Positions 1-12,800 of a stretch of 64,000 bases of DNA are shown in pieces (position 1 is the first letter of the stretch; each line of letters starts with the position of its first letter). Position numbers and translations under genes: made by a program. This stretch comes from Megachile rotundata. Taxonomy: Eukaryota; Arthropoda; Insecta; Hymenoptera; Megachilidae. The stretch lies in NCBI RefSeq assembly GCF_050947335.1, contig NC_134985.1, forward strand, positions 18,963,190 through 19,027,189. The letters are read 5' to 3'. Under the pieces are notes generated by a model. It saw only the letters and a list, made by a program, of their open reading frames with translations. It ran no database searches and was not told the DNA's origin.

Positions 1-46
1 GAGAGCAGATACAAGTTTTACGGACACGAAGCATGGCCTCCCATGG
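1..46 (+). CDS. possible 3' end of an exon cut by the window edge
   Basis: From base 1 the plus strand reads ESRYKFYGHEAWPPM without a stop, followed by a donor-like ATG|GTGAGC. The composition (aromatic, glycine, proline) looks protein-like, and the frame would end as a normal spliced exon. Without a donor the frame runs on to a stop about 80 bases later, in a T-rich tract. No family is recognised. The fragment is only 15 codons and the window start removes the acceptor, so chance is a real alternative. Confidence 0.12.
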
Positions 47-997
47 TGAGCCCAACCGGTCGACCTTTGACCCGGAGGACTCCGTATGCTGAAAGACGTA
101 CACCTTGCTTACTCGTACCCTTTTTTTTCGCGTTTTAAACAGTCCATCGATTATGACATCGCCGATAGCTGCGACGTTAATGTTAGGCAGTTGTCGCATG
201 CAAATGTCCGTCGTGTTTCTTTTTGGCGAACGCGCCATTCGGGATTGATGGATCGTTTCGGGCCACACGGGCAACATTTTGGAGTTTAATATTTGCTTTA
301 GACACGTACGAGATATCACAACGTTCTATTAGCCGTCATTAAAACCTAATGGGTTAGATTGGAGATGCTCACCTCGTTCACGCTAATAGCTGCTTGCTTT
401 GTAATCTGGCGACTATATTCGCAGCTGCCTAACCACCGATTTCTCCTCGTAATGAAATCGCGAACCCTTTTCGTGAAAGAACCCTTGTAAAAAGAAAGAG
501 TAGAGCTTGGACCATGTGTTCGATAATAGTCATTTTCTCCTGTACATCGTTAAATCGAAACAAGGAACTGGTGCAAGGTAAACTTTAAAAACATGAACGA
601 AACTCGTCGAGTCACGAGAAAATAGCTAGGGTACCTCCGATTCCAGATACAGAGTTCTTTCAAAGTATCCAGAGCGAGCAAACATTTCGACGGACAAACA
701 CAACAAATACGGGTCAAGTATGTACACAAGGAATAACGCAGCCATCAGCGACGCATTTTAAACCCTTCCTCGAGAGAGCCCTAGCCGAAGAAAGCACGAC
801 GCGACACGAGGAAAGTCATCCTTCGAAGATACGTCATCGAAAAAAAATAGTCGCACAAAAGCCTTTAATTCGGAGGACGGAAAACCCTGTACAGTTTATT
901 TGTTCAGACTGATTACGAATGGCTTGAAAAGAAGATGAATCAGGGTGGTAACGAGCGTGAATTTCAAGAATCCAAGAGGAAATCGAGTCGCACTTAC
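47..997. other. non-coding stretch, no supported gene
   Basis: No frame here has a convincing protein. A run of T lies at about 121-129. A donor-like GAG|GTGAGC exists on the minus strand near 366-372, but the sequence before it is short and unrecognised. If the minus-strand exon at 998-1283 is real, this stretch is its downstream intron. I looked for the expected next kinase segment (HxDLAARN-type) on the minus strand and did not find it. Confidence 0.4.
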
Positions 998-1283
998 CGA
1001 GAGTACCGTCGAGAGAAAAGGAATGCCTGTCGTTCCTCCACGCCCACGAACACAAATCACAGGTGGTGAGTCCGTCAGTGGTAACAGCCTCCTCTGGTAA
1101 ATAAGGTGGTCTAGGAGGCGGTGGTACGAAGCTTCCGATCACAGCCCAAAGAGAGTCGACGTCGTTGCCGACGCCCGTGTAGTACAACAGTTCTTCCTCG
1201 GCCACACCGGCAAACCAGTCCATGTCGTTCACACTGGGATGAACCGTGTTCGTACTTGGAGTGCTGGTACTGGCGACCGTCAC
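998..1283 (-). CDS. putative exon, possibly receptor tyrosine kinase (PDGFR/VEGFR-like) kinase-insert region
   Basis: On the minus strand an acceptor TTCGTATTGCAG precedes base 1283, and a consensus donor CTCG|GTAAGTG follows base 998. Between them 286 bases stay open in phase 0 and end in phase 1. The peptide contains an acidic, aromatic stretch (DMDWFAGVAEEELLYYTGVG), then SFVPPPPRPPYLPEEAV, then LTTCDLCSWAW. The last motif resembles the segment just after the kinase insert of PDGFR/VEGFR/Pvr-type receptors, usually LTTxDLLxWAFQVARGMxFLxSRRVLHG. After SWAW the open frame departs from the family, but the next frame reads TTGIPFLSTVLSG, which resembles ARGMQFLSSRRVLHG with small gaps. That suggests a frameshifted or decayed copy. 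The family assignment is from memory of motif shape and is weak. The exon could belong to another protein or be spurious. Confidence 0.3.
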
Positions 1284-1534
1284 CTGCAATACGAACGTTG
1301 TTACCAAATGATCGCTGCAAAACCACATCCTCGTTTACGGGTTCTCCAGAAATTTAAGGAAGTGTTATTACGCAAGGTTTCGACTTCATCAAACATGATG
1401 TGTATGACGACGAACAATTTTAGGTTTTTGCGGACCTTAGGTAGTTGTGGACCTTGGGGTTTGCAATATTGAGAGTCAGAGGTGTGGGGACCAAGGGATG
1501 TTAGGGTTTTGGAATGTGGAACCTTGCGATATGG

Positions 1535-2712
1535 AGATATTGGGAAATTGGGAGCGTGGGAGATTGGGACCTTGGGAGATAGGAACCTTGGGAGTTTGGG
1601 TCCTTGAGAGATAGGAACCTGGGGAGTTTGGGTCCTTGAGAGATTGGAACTTTGAGAAATTGGAACCTTGGGAGATTTGGACCTTGAGAGATTGGGACCT
1701 TAGGAGTTTGGGATCTTCGGAATTTGGGACCTTGGGAGATTGGGACCTTGGGAGATTGGAACCTTGGAAGGTTGGGATCTTGAGAGATTTGGACCTTGGG
1801 AGATTTGGACCTTGAGAGATTGGGACCTTGGGAGATTGGAACCTTGGAAGGTTGGGACCTTGGGAGATTGGGACCTTGAGAGATTGGGACCTTGGGAGAT
1901 TGGGATCTTGGGAGATTGGAACCTTGAGAGATTGGGACCTTGGGAGATTGGAACCTTGGAAGGTTGGGACCTTGAGAGATTTGGACCTTAGGAGATTTGG
2001 ACCTTGAGAGATTGGGACCTTGGGAGTTTGGGATCTTGGGAGTTTGGGACCTTGAGAGATTGGGACCTTGGGAGATTGGGACCTTGGAAGATTGGGATTT
2101 TGGGAGATTAGGACCTTGGGAGATTTGGACCTTGAGAGATTGGGACCTTGGGAGATTGGGACCTTGAGAGATTGGGACCTTAAGAGATTGGAACCTTGAG
2201 AGATTGGGACCTTAGGAGATTGGAACCTTGAGAGATTGGGACCTTAGGAGATTGGAACCTTGAGAGATTGGAACCTTGAGAGATTGGGACCTTGGAAGAT
2301 TGGGACCTTGAGAGATTGGGACCTTGGGAGATTGGAACCTTGAGAGATTGGAACCTTGAGAGATTGGGACCTTGGGAAATTGGAACCTTGGAAGGTTGGG
2401 ACCTTGGGAGATTGGAACCTTGGGAGATTGGGACTTTGGGAGATTTGGACCTTGAGAGATTTGGACCTTGAGAGATTGGGATCGTGGGAGTTTGGGATCT
2501 TCGAAGTTTGGGATCTTGAGAGATTGGAACTTCGGGAGATTGGGATCTTGGGAGATTGGAACCTCGAGAGATTGGTACCTTGGGATATTTGAACTTCGAG
2601 AAATTTTAACCCTGGTAGATTTGTACCTTGAGGGATTGGAACCTTGAGAGATGGAAATCTTGCAAGATTAGAATTTTGCGAAGTGAAGCCCTTGAAAGAT
2701 TAGGCCTCCGAA
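1535..2712. repeat. 16-bp minisatellite made of two 8-bp half units
   Basis: The array repeats TTGGGACCTTGGGAGA (16 bp) about seventy times. It is two near-identical 8-mers, TTGGGACC and TTGGGAGA or TTGAGAGA. Variants (GGAACC, GATTTGG, GAAGG) are scattered, and copies become degenerate toward about 1440 on the left and 2770 on the right. The plus strand is G/T/A-rich and nearly C-poor. Because 16 is 1 mod 3, all plus frames give the same 16-residue repeat (around GPWEIGTLRDWDLGRL), so long open frames such as 1740-1991 and 2356-2592 arise without selection. There is no start context or splice evidence that it is translated. Confidence 0.93.
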
Positions 2713-5700
2713 TATAAGGACCTTAGGACACGCACACCTCGGGATATGGTTCCTCCAAATATTAGAACCTACATAATTAATATTAAGTCTCCCCCCAAGT
2801 TTCTAAACCTACACTCTCCTCAACTTCTCCCTCGCTTACAATTAACAAAGATACAAAGTACAAAAATTTCCCAATTGCTAAAAATGATTGACCATCATCT
2901 TCCACTCATATTTCATCGTCACAAATAGCAGGGAAGTTCGGAAACTAGCGGTGCTTTGTGAAGGCTAGATTGTCCCCTAACTCCAACGACAAACAGTGGA
3001 AACGGTGCGGGCGGTCGCAAACAAATCTTCCCCGTCCCCTTCGAGTCCCACCACCGGGAATTTTTACACGTGAAGGATGAACCTCGATAAACAGTGACAA
3101 AGCGTTCTTGCGGTTCATCATCCATCGAATAACTCGGTCCTCGGCTTGATGAAACTCGTCCTTGGAGGTGTTGCTTGTAATTAGGGCGACGTACAAAGAA
3201 CCAATGACGCTGCACCTTTTGAAATATTTAAAAGAGATTTGTTTGTTTCGGTACGGAGGTTTAACTGGAGGGTGTTCTTTAGTCGTGTTGGCGTTTTTTT
3301 GACGATGTTGCAGTTTGCTTCTTCGGGTTTGATCTGTGTCTTGATTCGATATGTCAGATTTGGAACTGATTAATTTGGGACTTGTCGATTTTATAACTTG
3401 TGGATTTAGTTTGAAGTTTTCAAATAAGATAACTTTGAATTTAGTCAGAGTAATATGAATATGAGTTAGAGTATTATTTTGGTTAATTCTGGAAGATCTA
3501 AGGAAGGTATTCTACAATAGTAAACTTGAACCTATAATATTGTATAGATGATTGCAATATAATCTTAATCGACTATTGAAAAGATGAGACGTATTCGGTG
3601 ATCGAAAACCTCCCAGCGAGCACGCTTTAGGGAGGAGCTATTCGAAGCGATTTTCTGGTGCGGATGCTTGCTCAAACCGCGATTACAGCGATAAACGAGC
3701 ACGTGGCACGAGACCGTGGTTGCCTCAAGCTATGAATTTCACACACAATTTCCTTTGAATCGAAGAAATACTAGGAACATGTTGCATCATTAAGCAAAGA
3801 GGATCCGAAAGCAGGGTATTATCTCGAAATATACGATACCCCGATCCTGACATAATTTGATGACATAAAATTACCATTAAAGAGCACGCATGGCATATCA
3901 AACCTCCAGTTCGATGAAAATTACTGTTCGCGTTGTTTGCTATTAGTTTACCTGAATATCAATTGCAGCTCTTGCAATTCAAAGCAGAGAAAGTTTAATT
4001 TGAGCTGAATCTTAAGCTTTCAATTAATGTGTCACATGTGACATGTATTACATTTATGTCATCAAATTCTCTGAGACTTGTAGGTCTCCTTTGAATATGC
4101 AACAACGTAATAACCAGCAAAAAGTAGTCGATAAAAAATGGCAGCAAGTTGCAGTGCTCGTGCCTTGTTGCCCAAAATGGTGCAGTATTTCAATTAATCC
4201 AGTCGATTTTGTGCCTCTTTTCACGCAATTTCCCCATAAAAGAGAGAGGTAGATCGGAGTGCAGTTACAGTGTGTACCGATGTCCCACGGGACGGGGTGC
4301 TTTTGTGTCGAACGAAGGGGGTCCATGACCGTGATTATGGACGGGCCTTAGCGTCGATGGGGCCCCGTAGTCGCTGTACAATGGTACGCATTGATCGGCT
4401 TAATTACCGTGATATCGGCGTAATTAAAGCCCCGTTGTGTCAAGACCCTTCTCTCGAAGGCGTCGACGAAACTCATGATTGAACTCCTGGCGTCGGAATC
4501 CTTCCTTTCTCCCTTCGCGTTTCTTTTCTCCTTTCGCCCCTTGACGCTCGAGACCGCTCTGTCACTTCCTTCGCACGCCTCGGCAACGCTTTGTTAATAA
4601 ACCATTATCCGTGGGTCCGACGCGTCTTCGACGAATTCGACGCGTATTCCACGCTCGAGGTGCTTTCAATCGCGGCGCCGTCGAAAAACGCGTCCCTGTC
4701 CTACGGTCAGGTGATCAGAAAAATTCCAGCTGAATTTCGGGCCGCGGCGCGTTTTTCGACGACTCGCATAAAAGATGCAACGGTAGAAGAAACGCGAACA
4801 TGGCTGTAATCTGTGCCTTCCTGAATTTTCACCCTGCGCAGATCGATCGAATAGTCGAGCATCGTCATCCATCGTTTCTTGCACGGAATCGGGTCTCGAA
4901 TTTTTTCAAATTTCTCGTGTTCTTCCAACTTTTTCCAACTTGTACGTTACTCGAAGCGTAACGATACTCGGAAGAATTTAAATTGCCGTATAAATCCGGA
5001 AGAATTTAAGAAGATCGAGACACCTAACCAAACTTTATCCTCCGAAAACCTGACAGTCCGTGGGAAACTTCGATCGGTGAGTGAAGAATTTTTGCTATAA
5101 TAGTTTTAGAGTCGGAAGTAAATACTGCTTCGTGCTTCGGTCAAATTAACCCATCGAAGCATCCGAAGAAGTATGATTGATTTGCGATTCCCTGCTATCA
5201 TCGTAACGAGCTGCCCCAACGCGTAAAAGCGTACAAGCTTGAAACTCTGGGCTTCTTTTCGCTCGTTACGTTCGAAAGGAACGTATCGTTATAATTACGA
5301 GGCGTTGGCGTTTACGATCGGAGGGATGATGTTTCGGACTTGTTAACCCCGACATTCTTCTCCGCGTTTCGATCGTTCTTCGGTTAACCTAACTGGCATC
5401 CCTCGTTAACTGATTCTTTGTTTCTACGTTACTCGATTGGGGGCACGATACTTCAAGTTGGGTGATCAGTACATTTCAGTGTTCTCAATATCTGTGGATA
5501 AATAATATAGTTTATCTAAGGATTATATTATTAATACAATACTGGCAATATTCATCGAATCGTATTGCCCCTTTACATATACAATGAGATTGAGAAGCCT
5601 GAAATAGTAGCACTCTACTCAGGTTGATACAGCCTTCATAGGTTGGGTATTCGATAAAGCATCCAAGAATAAATTAAGCAAACTATCGGAAGATTTGACT

Positions 5701-5980
5701 CTGGTAGGGGAAAGGAATTCTAGAAACAGGGACAAAGAATAGAAATTCTGTGGTAAAATGGAAAGGAACCTTTCCCAGACGGTTCCTAAAACCGCAGGCT
5801 TCCTTTCGACACAGCCTCGAATTCCTCTCTGGAGCTTCGAATCCATCTGAGAGAATTACACGGTGGAATTCGCGCCCTCTTTCCATCGGCTGCGTTGGAT
5901 CCCTGTGTTTCGTCGGCTGCCGCTCTGTCCATTTGCAATTCTGACACACTTCGCGGCGTGGCTATAGAGAAGCGATCGTC
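2713..5980. other. non-coding stretch, no supported gene
   Basis: The first 60 bases are the decayed tail of the minisatellite. Several overlapping short frames exist at 2919-3215 (minus) and 4591-4928 (both strands). None has a recognised motif, and both strands are open in the same places, which is typical of CpG-rich chance openings. A perfect 14-bp palindrome TGTCACATGTGACA lies at 4030-4043. A donor-like CGATCG|GTGAGTG occurs at about 5077 (+) after an unrecognised frame. Confidence 0.4.
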
Positions 5981-6830
5981 CCTGTATCAGCCTCTCCGAC
6001 GACGATCGGAGAGGAATCTGTCCGCAGTTTGAAGGAGGAAGGTGCCGCGAGTGTCGGTACAGTTGGAATACCAAACGATTCCCGGAAACCGCTTCTGCCT
6101 TTTTACCCCTTCCTCCTCGAGTTCGTCTTTCTGGTCGTTCGTGTCGTCGAAGAAGAAGAAGAAGCTCTCCTCGCGTCTCGGCCGAGTTTTCGGGCGCGCG
6201 ATGTACACGGTCACGAGGGGATGGGCTCCGTGGACCGTGGGGTCCAGCTTTAAGGGGTCGTTAAGAATGGGTTCGAGGGCCAGGGCCGTATATAACGGAT
6301 AATTGACAGCCGTTCCGAGGCCGCCGTTTACTTTGCATGGACATTGAATCCGCGCGGCAACGCAGGACGAATGGACGAGCGGACGGACGGATGGACGAAG
6401 CGAGACGAGACGAGAGAAGCTCGAGACGTGGGGACCACGAAATTTCGGCCTGATACTCAAGGGAGACCGAACCGAGATACCGAAGAGGATGCGGTTAAGG
6501 GAGGCGCGGCGAAAAGGCAAATACTCTGCTCGCGAACGGTCTCGTAAATTCTTCAATTCCGATGCTCGAAAAGGACAGAAACGCGACCGTGACATGCTAC
6601 CCTTCCTCCTCCTTGCGAGTACCGATTCGGTTTAATTGCCCGCAGCTGGAAAAACGTGACGTCTCGTCTCTTCTCCTCTCGTCACGTCCCGTCGCACCGT
6701 CGTGTCTTGTGCCGGCGTTCAACTCACCCGACACACCGCGCTTTCTGACCACGCGATTGCGATTTCGTTGCTCCTCCTTTACGTTGCTACATTTGCTCAT
6801 TTGTTACCGCAATATAGTCACTATCTTATT
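5981..6830. other. GC- and CpG-rich block with a (GAA)5 tract
   Basis: This block is visibly richer in CpG and C/G than its flanks, which are A/T-rich. A (GAA)5 microsatellite sits at about 6149-6163. A 202-codon minus-strand frame spans 5987-6595, but its translation is low-complexity in the middle (FFFFF from the GAA tract) and matches nothing I know, and plus-strand frames overlap it. A promoter or 5' UTR is possible from composition alone. Confidence 0.3.
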
Positions 6831-9800
6831 GGCCTGAATTCTCATGTTTACTAATTACACAATATCGAACCGTGTATGATAAAGAAAACGACCTCGTTAA
6901 AACCAAATTTCCAGTTCTCTAAATTGCAAAATTTCTCAAATTCACACTCTACCATTTCACTAGTACTCCACTTCTCTTTCCCGCCTCGCCGCTTAAGTTT
7001 ACAAGAACGTTCGACCGCAATGGAACGATAAATTTATACGATAGAAGCTGTTTCACGCTCAAGAACGCACGCTCAGAAGCAAACGTAGCTGTGAAAGAAC
7101 GACGCGCCACGCGGACTGGCTCGATAGTAACCGTGAAACACGTCGGCGAAGGAAAAAAGCGGTCGGTTGAAACGCGCACAGAAGACTTCATCAACTCGCT
7201 TAATGCGAGGGAGTTGCGTGGCGCTACGTGCATCAGGACACGCGTGGGGTCGTGCATCGCGAACAGCGGGAGATCGTAATTTGCGATGTAATTCGATGGA
7301 GGGACTGCACTTTCACGGGCATCGCGATTGCTCTACTTGTCATGTCTTTAACTGTGCGTCGTTATTACCTGGTGCGAGTATGTAACGCGAAACAGGTCCT
7401 TAAGTTGTATCATTGAACACGAAATGTGCACTGTTTCTCTTCTTTCTTCTACACCGTCTAAATCTTCTTCTTAATGGCTACGCTTTGAGTAAAGAATTAC
7501 CGTCGTGAACTTTAATCCTCGTGAAATTACGGTGGACAACATTCTCGGGTACATTTTATACTCTATTTCTTACTGGAGTTGTCATCAAAAGTTAATCATT
7601 GCCATCACTTGCCTACCAGTATTTTATACGCACATTAACTAAGGACGTATTACATATAGACAAGATCTGAGGGTTCACTTGTTTTCTATATCGATTAACC
7701 GCAAAGAACGGAGTAAGTTGGGAAACAGAGGCGAACGAGGATTATACCTGAACAAGTTGCGAGGTGATTTTAGTCCGAAAGAAGGCGAAAGCGTACAAAA
7801 TGCGACGCAGCGGGACATCGACGCTTACCTTGCATTTGAAACGGACGAAACAAAGAAAAAGAAGGTGAGGAAAATAAATGAGGAGGAACGAAAAGGGACA
7901 CGTGATCCAGCAAAATATGCATTTCACCGAGATGCTGGCGTGCTGGACGATACGTTAGCGAGATTGGTATCGGCCGGCCAGCGATGGGAACGATTCCGCG
8001 AAAAGAGGTTGCCCGTAGTCGACTAAAGTGACTTGTCAAAAGATTCTTGGACGCTCTCGGAGAGTCAGGTAATCGATCGCGTGGCTCCGGGGAAGGATTT
8101 TTCGGACCTGGTACCTGCGGTTTCTTCTTTCGTTCGTATTTGTCGCACCCTGTGTCTATCCTTCTCCTTCGAATGCGAGAGACTTGTCAGCTCGTTCGGC
8201 TTACAGCGGCTTGGGAACCGAGATAAAATCCAGTGGCGGCTTAGCCACTCATAATGGCATCGGTGCAGAACTCGTCGATGGACCTGGACGGTGTCATAAT
8301 ATTGTGGTATTCTCGAGTGCGGTGGTATTACTTGACCGGATCGATTCATCTCTATTCTAAGGAGCGAATATGATTCATTTAGGTGCTGTTCGATCCGACA
8401 GTACCGTGTGATGTCATGGGATTGCGTCAGTGAGGACTAACAGAACAGAAATAATCGTCTTATAATAGAACGCCAGAACTGTAATTAATAATCTATTATG
8501 GGATAGTAATGCGATGTCAACGTTTCAGCTCACGGACATCTCGTAATTAATCCGCTCGTTTATGAACTCGAATATTGCTATTGGTACTTTTGTACCGATT
8601 AAATGCAATTTTATCTTTGTACACTTAGTGGTGGTATATGTACCGATGGACGATGGTAGGTGCGCCTGGTATGAAAATTTTTAAGAGGTTCATCACCGGA
8701 GGCAAACAGCTGGCAGTTTTAAAGAGCGAAGGAAAAGTGATCATTTCGAGCAATTTATGTCGAAGACACACAAACAGGCGGCACAGCACAAAAACGACTG
8801 TAACTCACGAACAAGATCAGATAGCGCAAACGTTTATACGCACTTTTTGCGTCATTTATGCGTACCGAGTCCGGCAGCGAAGTTATGCCCACATATTATG
8901 GTGCATCCTGTATAATCAGTTCCGCAGATCGGTCTATGAACGATCGGGAGAAGAACGAGACGCGGAATAGGAAGAACTCGCGGACAATGAAGGAGACGAA
9001 GAAGAATAGCAAGGAGAAACGGATGAGTGCAGCGTATAGTAAGCACCGCGACTACTTTGTCCGTCTGTATACGTTGAATCATCCGGTCGGTTTCCTTTCA
9101 CGAGCCGATGGCAGCCGTTCCCGCATCAAGGCCTGTGGTCTCCTCCGAGCAAGCATAATGACTCAATCCGCGATCCACCTTGCCCCCACCCTCTACTCCC
9201 AACCACCAGGAAAGAAGAGATCTTCCTTTCTCTCTTCCTCTCCGTTTCTTTCTCCAGCTCCCTTATCCTTTCTCTCTCTCCCCCGTGCCGATATTATACG
9301 TTGCGTTCCCTGCGAAACCCGGACAGTCCGAGGACTCCCGTAGAACCTGTAGTTTCTCTCGTCATTGTTTATCTCCTTCCGCACGCTGCTCTTTCATCCT
9401 CTCCATTTCTTTCGTTCGACGTTGTTTCTAGCGATTTTGCTCGTTTCTCCTGGGTGATCATTGTCGTCAATGGTCGCAGGCTTGAACGGCGCTAACTCGA
9501 GAAGTTCGCGTGACATGCGACTGTTTGCAACACCTCACGAACCTCCCCATGGTTATATCGTGATTCGAGGATTGGTAAGGTGGAAATTGGATGGTGAGAT
9601 CTGATGAGCAGGGAGGGCCGATTTTGAAGAATACATCGCACATAACGATTTGCGGACAGAAATTTAGAAAATTAGCTATTTTAAATTTGAATTTAATTTC
9701 TAACATTATATCGTGGTTTGCCTCCGGAATAAAAATGATCGAATACACGTTCCCTGTTATAAAAAATGCTAAGTTCGAAATATCGACGCGAGAGGTAAAG

Positions 9801-12800
9801 GTTTCCTCGTGTAAGGCAGCTGTTCCACATGATGCATACCTCGAACGATTAGACAAGATTTACGCAAATTCTTTGACTCGAAGGTTAGCTTGGCTAAATC
9901 ACGGTTATCTGCAAACGCGTCGGCTCCCGGAGACTGTTCGATTCAGGCCCATCTTTAAACACGGAGGAGCATTAGTTTCCTGTCTTACGAGAAATCTTCG
10001 CGACGTCTGCAGGGTCGAACGTTACCTTCGATAGCTGGGTGGTGGTTCTTATTTCATATTACGCTCGGCGACGGTGGCAGTGCCGTGTGTACCGCGTGAA
10101 TAACCGGCCTATGGTGCCGTATGGTAATCGGTATTCGGATTCCTCACCACGGGTCGCTGGATCATTGCGTTTCCTGGCAATAAATTGTCCAGCCGAAGCT
10201 CCGCGTGATACGTACAGAGGCTTCCACTTGATGCTGCACTTTATATCTTCTAATCTATGGATGCAACGTGAAAAATTCGAGTGGCTGGACATCGTTATCC
10301 CGCATTCCGATAAAATTTCCCATGCGTTTCGTCCCACCAGTCTGATACTGGTCTGCTCAACCTGATACCCCTCGTGCGATCATCTTATCGCCCGGGCCGA
10401 TCATTCGCCGCGATTCAGCTAATTACGCCTCGCGTATCCGTTTTGCGAGTGTCATGAAATTATTTGCTTTTGCACACGGTTAGACATGCGAAACGTACGT
10501 AAAGATATTTCACTTGTTATTTTAATAAGGTTTTAAATAAATTTTAAGACACCGTAATTAAAGGTTGAGATAAAGATATTAAAATTGATTCGATCGATCA
10601 CCTAACATTTTCAAAAGATCGGAGTTCAATACCCTTTCACCGATTCGGACGATTTCTCTTTAACGCTTTCTTCGAAGATTCGTCGAATCGAACTATCACA
10701 ATGATCGCTTAATTGAGCGTAAGATATCGAGGTATCGTTCGGTAAGGAGTAGCTCCGTCGGTCGAACCGTTCGATAAAAATCCAATGTTCCAACGTTGAC
10801 AGTGTGCTAGGTTCGAATGATTCGGCACTTCTGTCAACAGGGGGGAATGCGGTTCCGAACCGGTCTACGCGCCACCTTTTCGGATCGATGGCTCACACTG
10901 GTACTTTCTACTCGAGTTCATTATCAGAATACATTTCTATCGACGTTGTACCTTCGTAGCGATGCTTGAGCCGGCGATCAACCTGAATTTGTCAACGTCT
11001 CGTCTCGATTAGTTCGAACGAATTCCGACTCCTGATTTCGAGTGAGAAATCCTTGTATCTTCACACTTACGACGATTCAAAGATTTCTTTAATCTGTACG
11101 CGTCATACGAGCTATCTAACACTGTACGTTCAAACGGTATCCGCCTTCGGTCGCGTCGAAGTTTCCTCATTATCTCGTACAGTAACAAATTACAATCACA
11201 GCATCGTGAACGATATATCGATACGCGCGAGGCAGCCCCATCGACGGAGGACTTATCTGCGTGTCATCTACTCGATGTTATTACCACCGTGCCATTACTA
11301 TGCAGGGTGTGTTGCTAGTGATGGCATAACGTTCACGCCTCTGGACACCGGCTGAACTCATAGATCAACGCCGCGAAACTTCACGACGATATTGTTTGGC
11401 TCCCTCGCGATAGCGATAACATCGTCGATCCGAAATCTCGATTAAGACCGTAACTTCAGGTACAGGGTGGAGACAGCGGAAAACAGCTCGGACGCCATAT
11501 TTCACGGATCAATTTCTCCCGCTGGAAACGGGGCACACGATGCCGATCGTGGCTCGCTGTATTTCGCGGTGGAGTACCAGCGTCGCTGAAAAATGTCGTT
11601 TCGCTCGGTTAACCACAGTGTCGAGGAGAACGACTGAAAGTTATCCGCTTTGGACGCGCGAGCCAGTTGGTAGTTACATCGGTAGCTTTCGACCGATCGT
11701 GACGTGAATCGAACGATCGGAAGTGGACACGTTTTTCTGGCACGGCGGCGTGTCTTTCTTTCCTGCCAGACTGACGCCTGTTCCACAATGACGACGATGA
11801 TATCGCGGTCCGCCGATCCCTATGAATGCTGAAGAATCAATCACCGTTGCCGATCGACTCGGTCGATAGCGGACCGTTGTACGATCTAGATTTGCATCGC
11901 TGCTCCACGCCATTGAAATCATAATAATACACCGATCCATTATTACCGGACCCCTGTGAACGAGATAGCGGATGTCGTTTAACAGTCGGCTTTCAGCTCC
12001 GAATACTTTCGCGTAATTGATCCATCTTTGACTGCTGTTCGCCGTTGCTCGTCCAGTAATCGCGAGCTTCGTAACTTTCGTAACTGAGAGGTTTTCGACA
12101 TCACGGACCCACGGTTCTATGCAGCGATAGTTGTACCATAAGGTTACCAAAGATATCGCAACAAACGAATACGGTAAATAGGAAATGCACAACATGTAAA
12201 TGTCGAACTTTGCGTTTCGACATTTATCCGGTTCCATATACACCGATGTAATGCATTGGTTACATTACCTGCCATTACCGCATACAAAATCTCGCATGGT
12301 ATTTTCTGGAATAAAGTAACAAGTAATCTTTTCCTCGTGCAGCGGAGGTCCATACGAATTATCTGCTTTTCAATTTTGTTCACCACAAAAAAGGCAGCCC
12401 GCTGAGCCAAAGTAATAACCATACCCAATTCAAGTTGAAACAGAAAATTGCGCTGATCATCCAATCATCGATTCCTCGTAAAACCACGAATAGTAATTCC
12501 GTGCATATTACGTGGCCAAGTTTGGATACAAGATCGCGCGGGGTATCCGTGGTGGCCGACAACGCGCGTTAATTGCGATTAAAGAAGTGACGTTCGACAA
12601 GACGCGGTGTTGGCACGGAAAATATAATTAACCTGCGGCGGACGTTGTTGGGTAGTTTGGGCAAGAGGCGAGAGACGGTCGCGTTAAGTGGTAAGCAGCG
12701 TGATCAGTGGCCGCGAAACGCAAATCGACGAGCGATGATAATCGCGCGAATAAGACGTCGAATGTTGGTCGGGCCGTCCGCGTTTCGTCGTCCCTCTTAA

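Noticed and set aside
1740..2592. Tryptophan-rich repeat protein (WEIGTLRDWDL type)
   Set aside because: The peptide is a direct reading of the 16-bp minisatellite in any frame.
5987..6595. 202-codon minus-strand frame
   Set aside because: CpG-rich DNA with overlapping plus-strand frames, a polyphenylalanine run from a GAA tract, and no recognisable domain.
8896..8916. GGTGCATCCTGTATA, like the end of a mariner-type element
   Set aside because: Single copy, no inverted partner or target duplication nearby.
11674..12243. 189-codon minus-strand frame
   Set aside because: No domain or splice support. Composition looks like chance.
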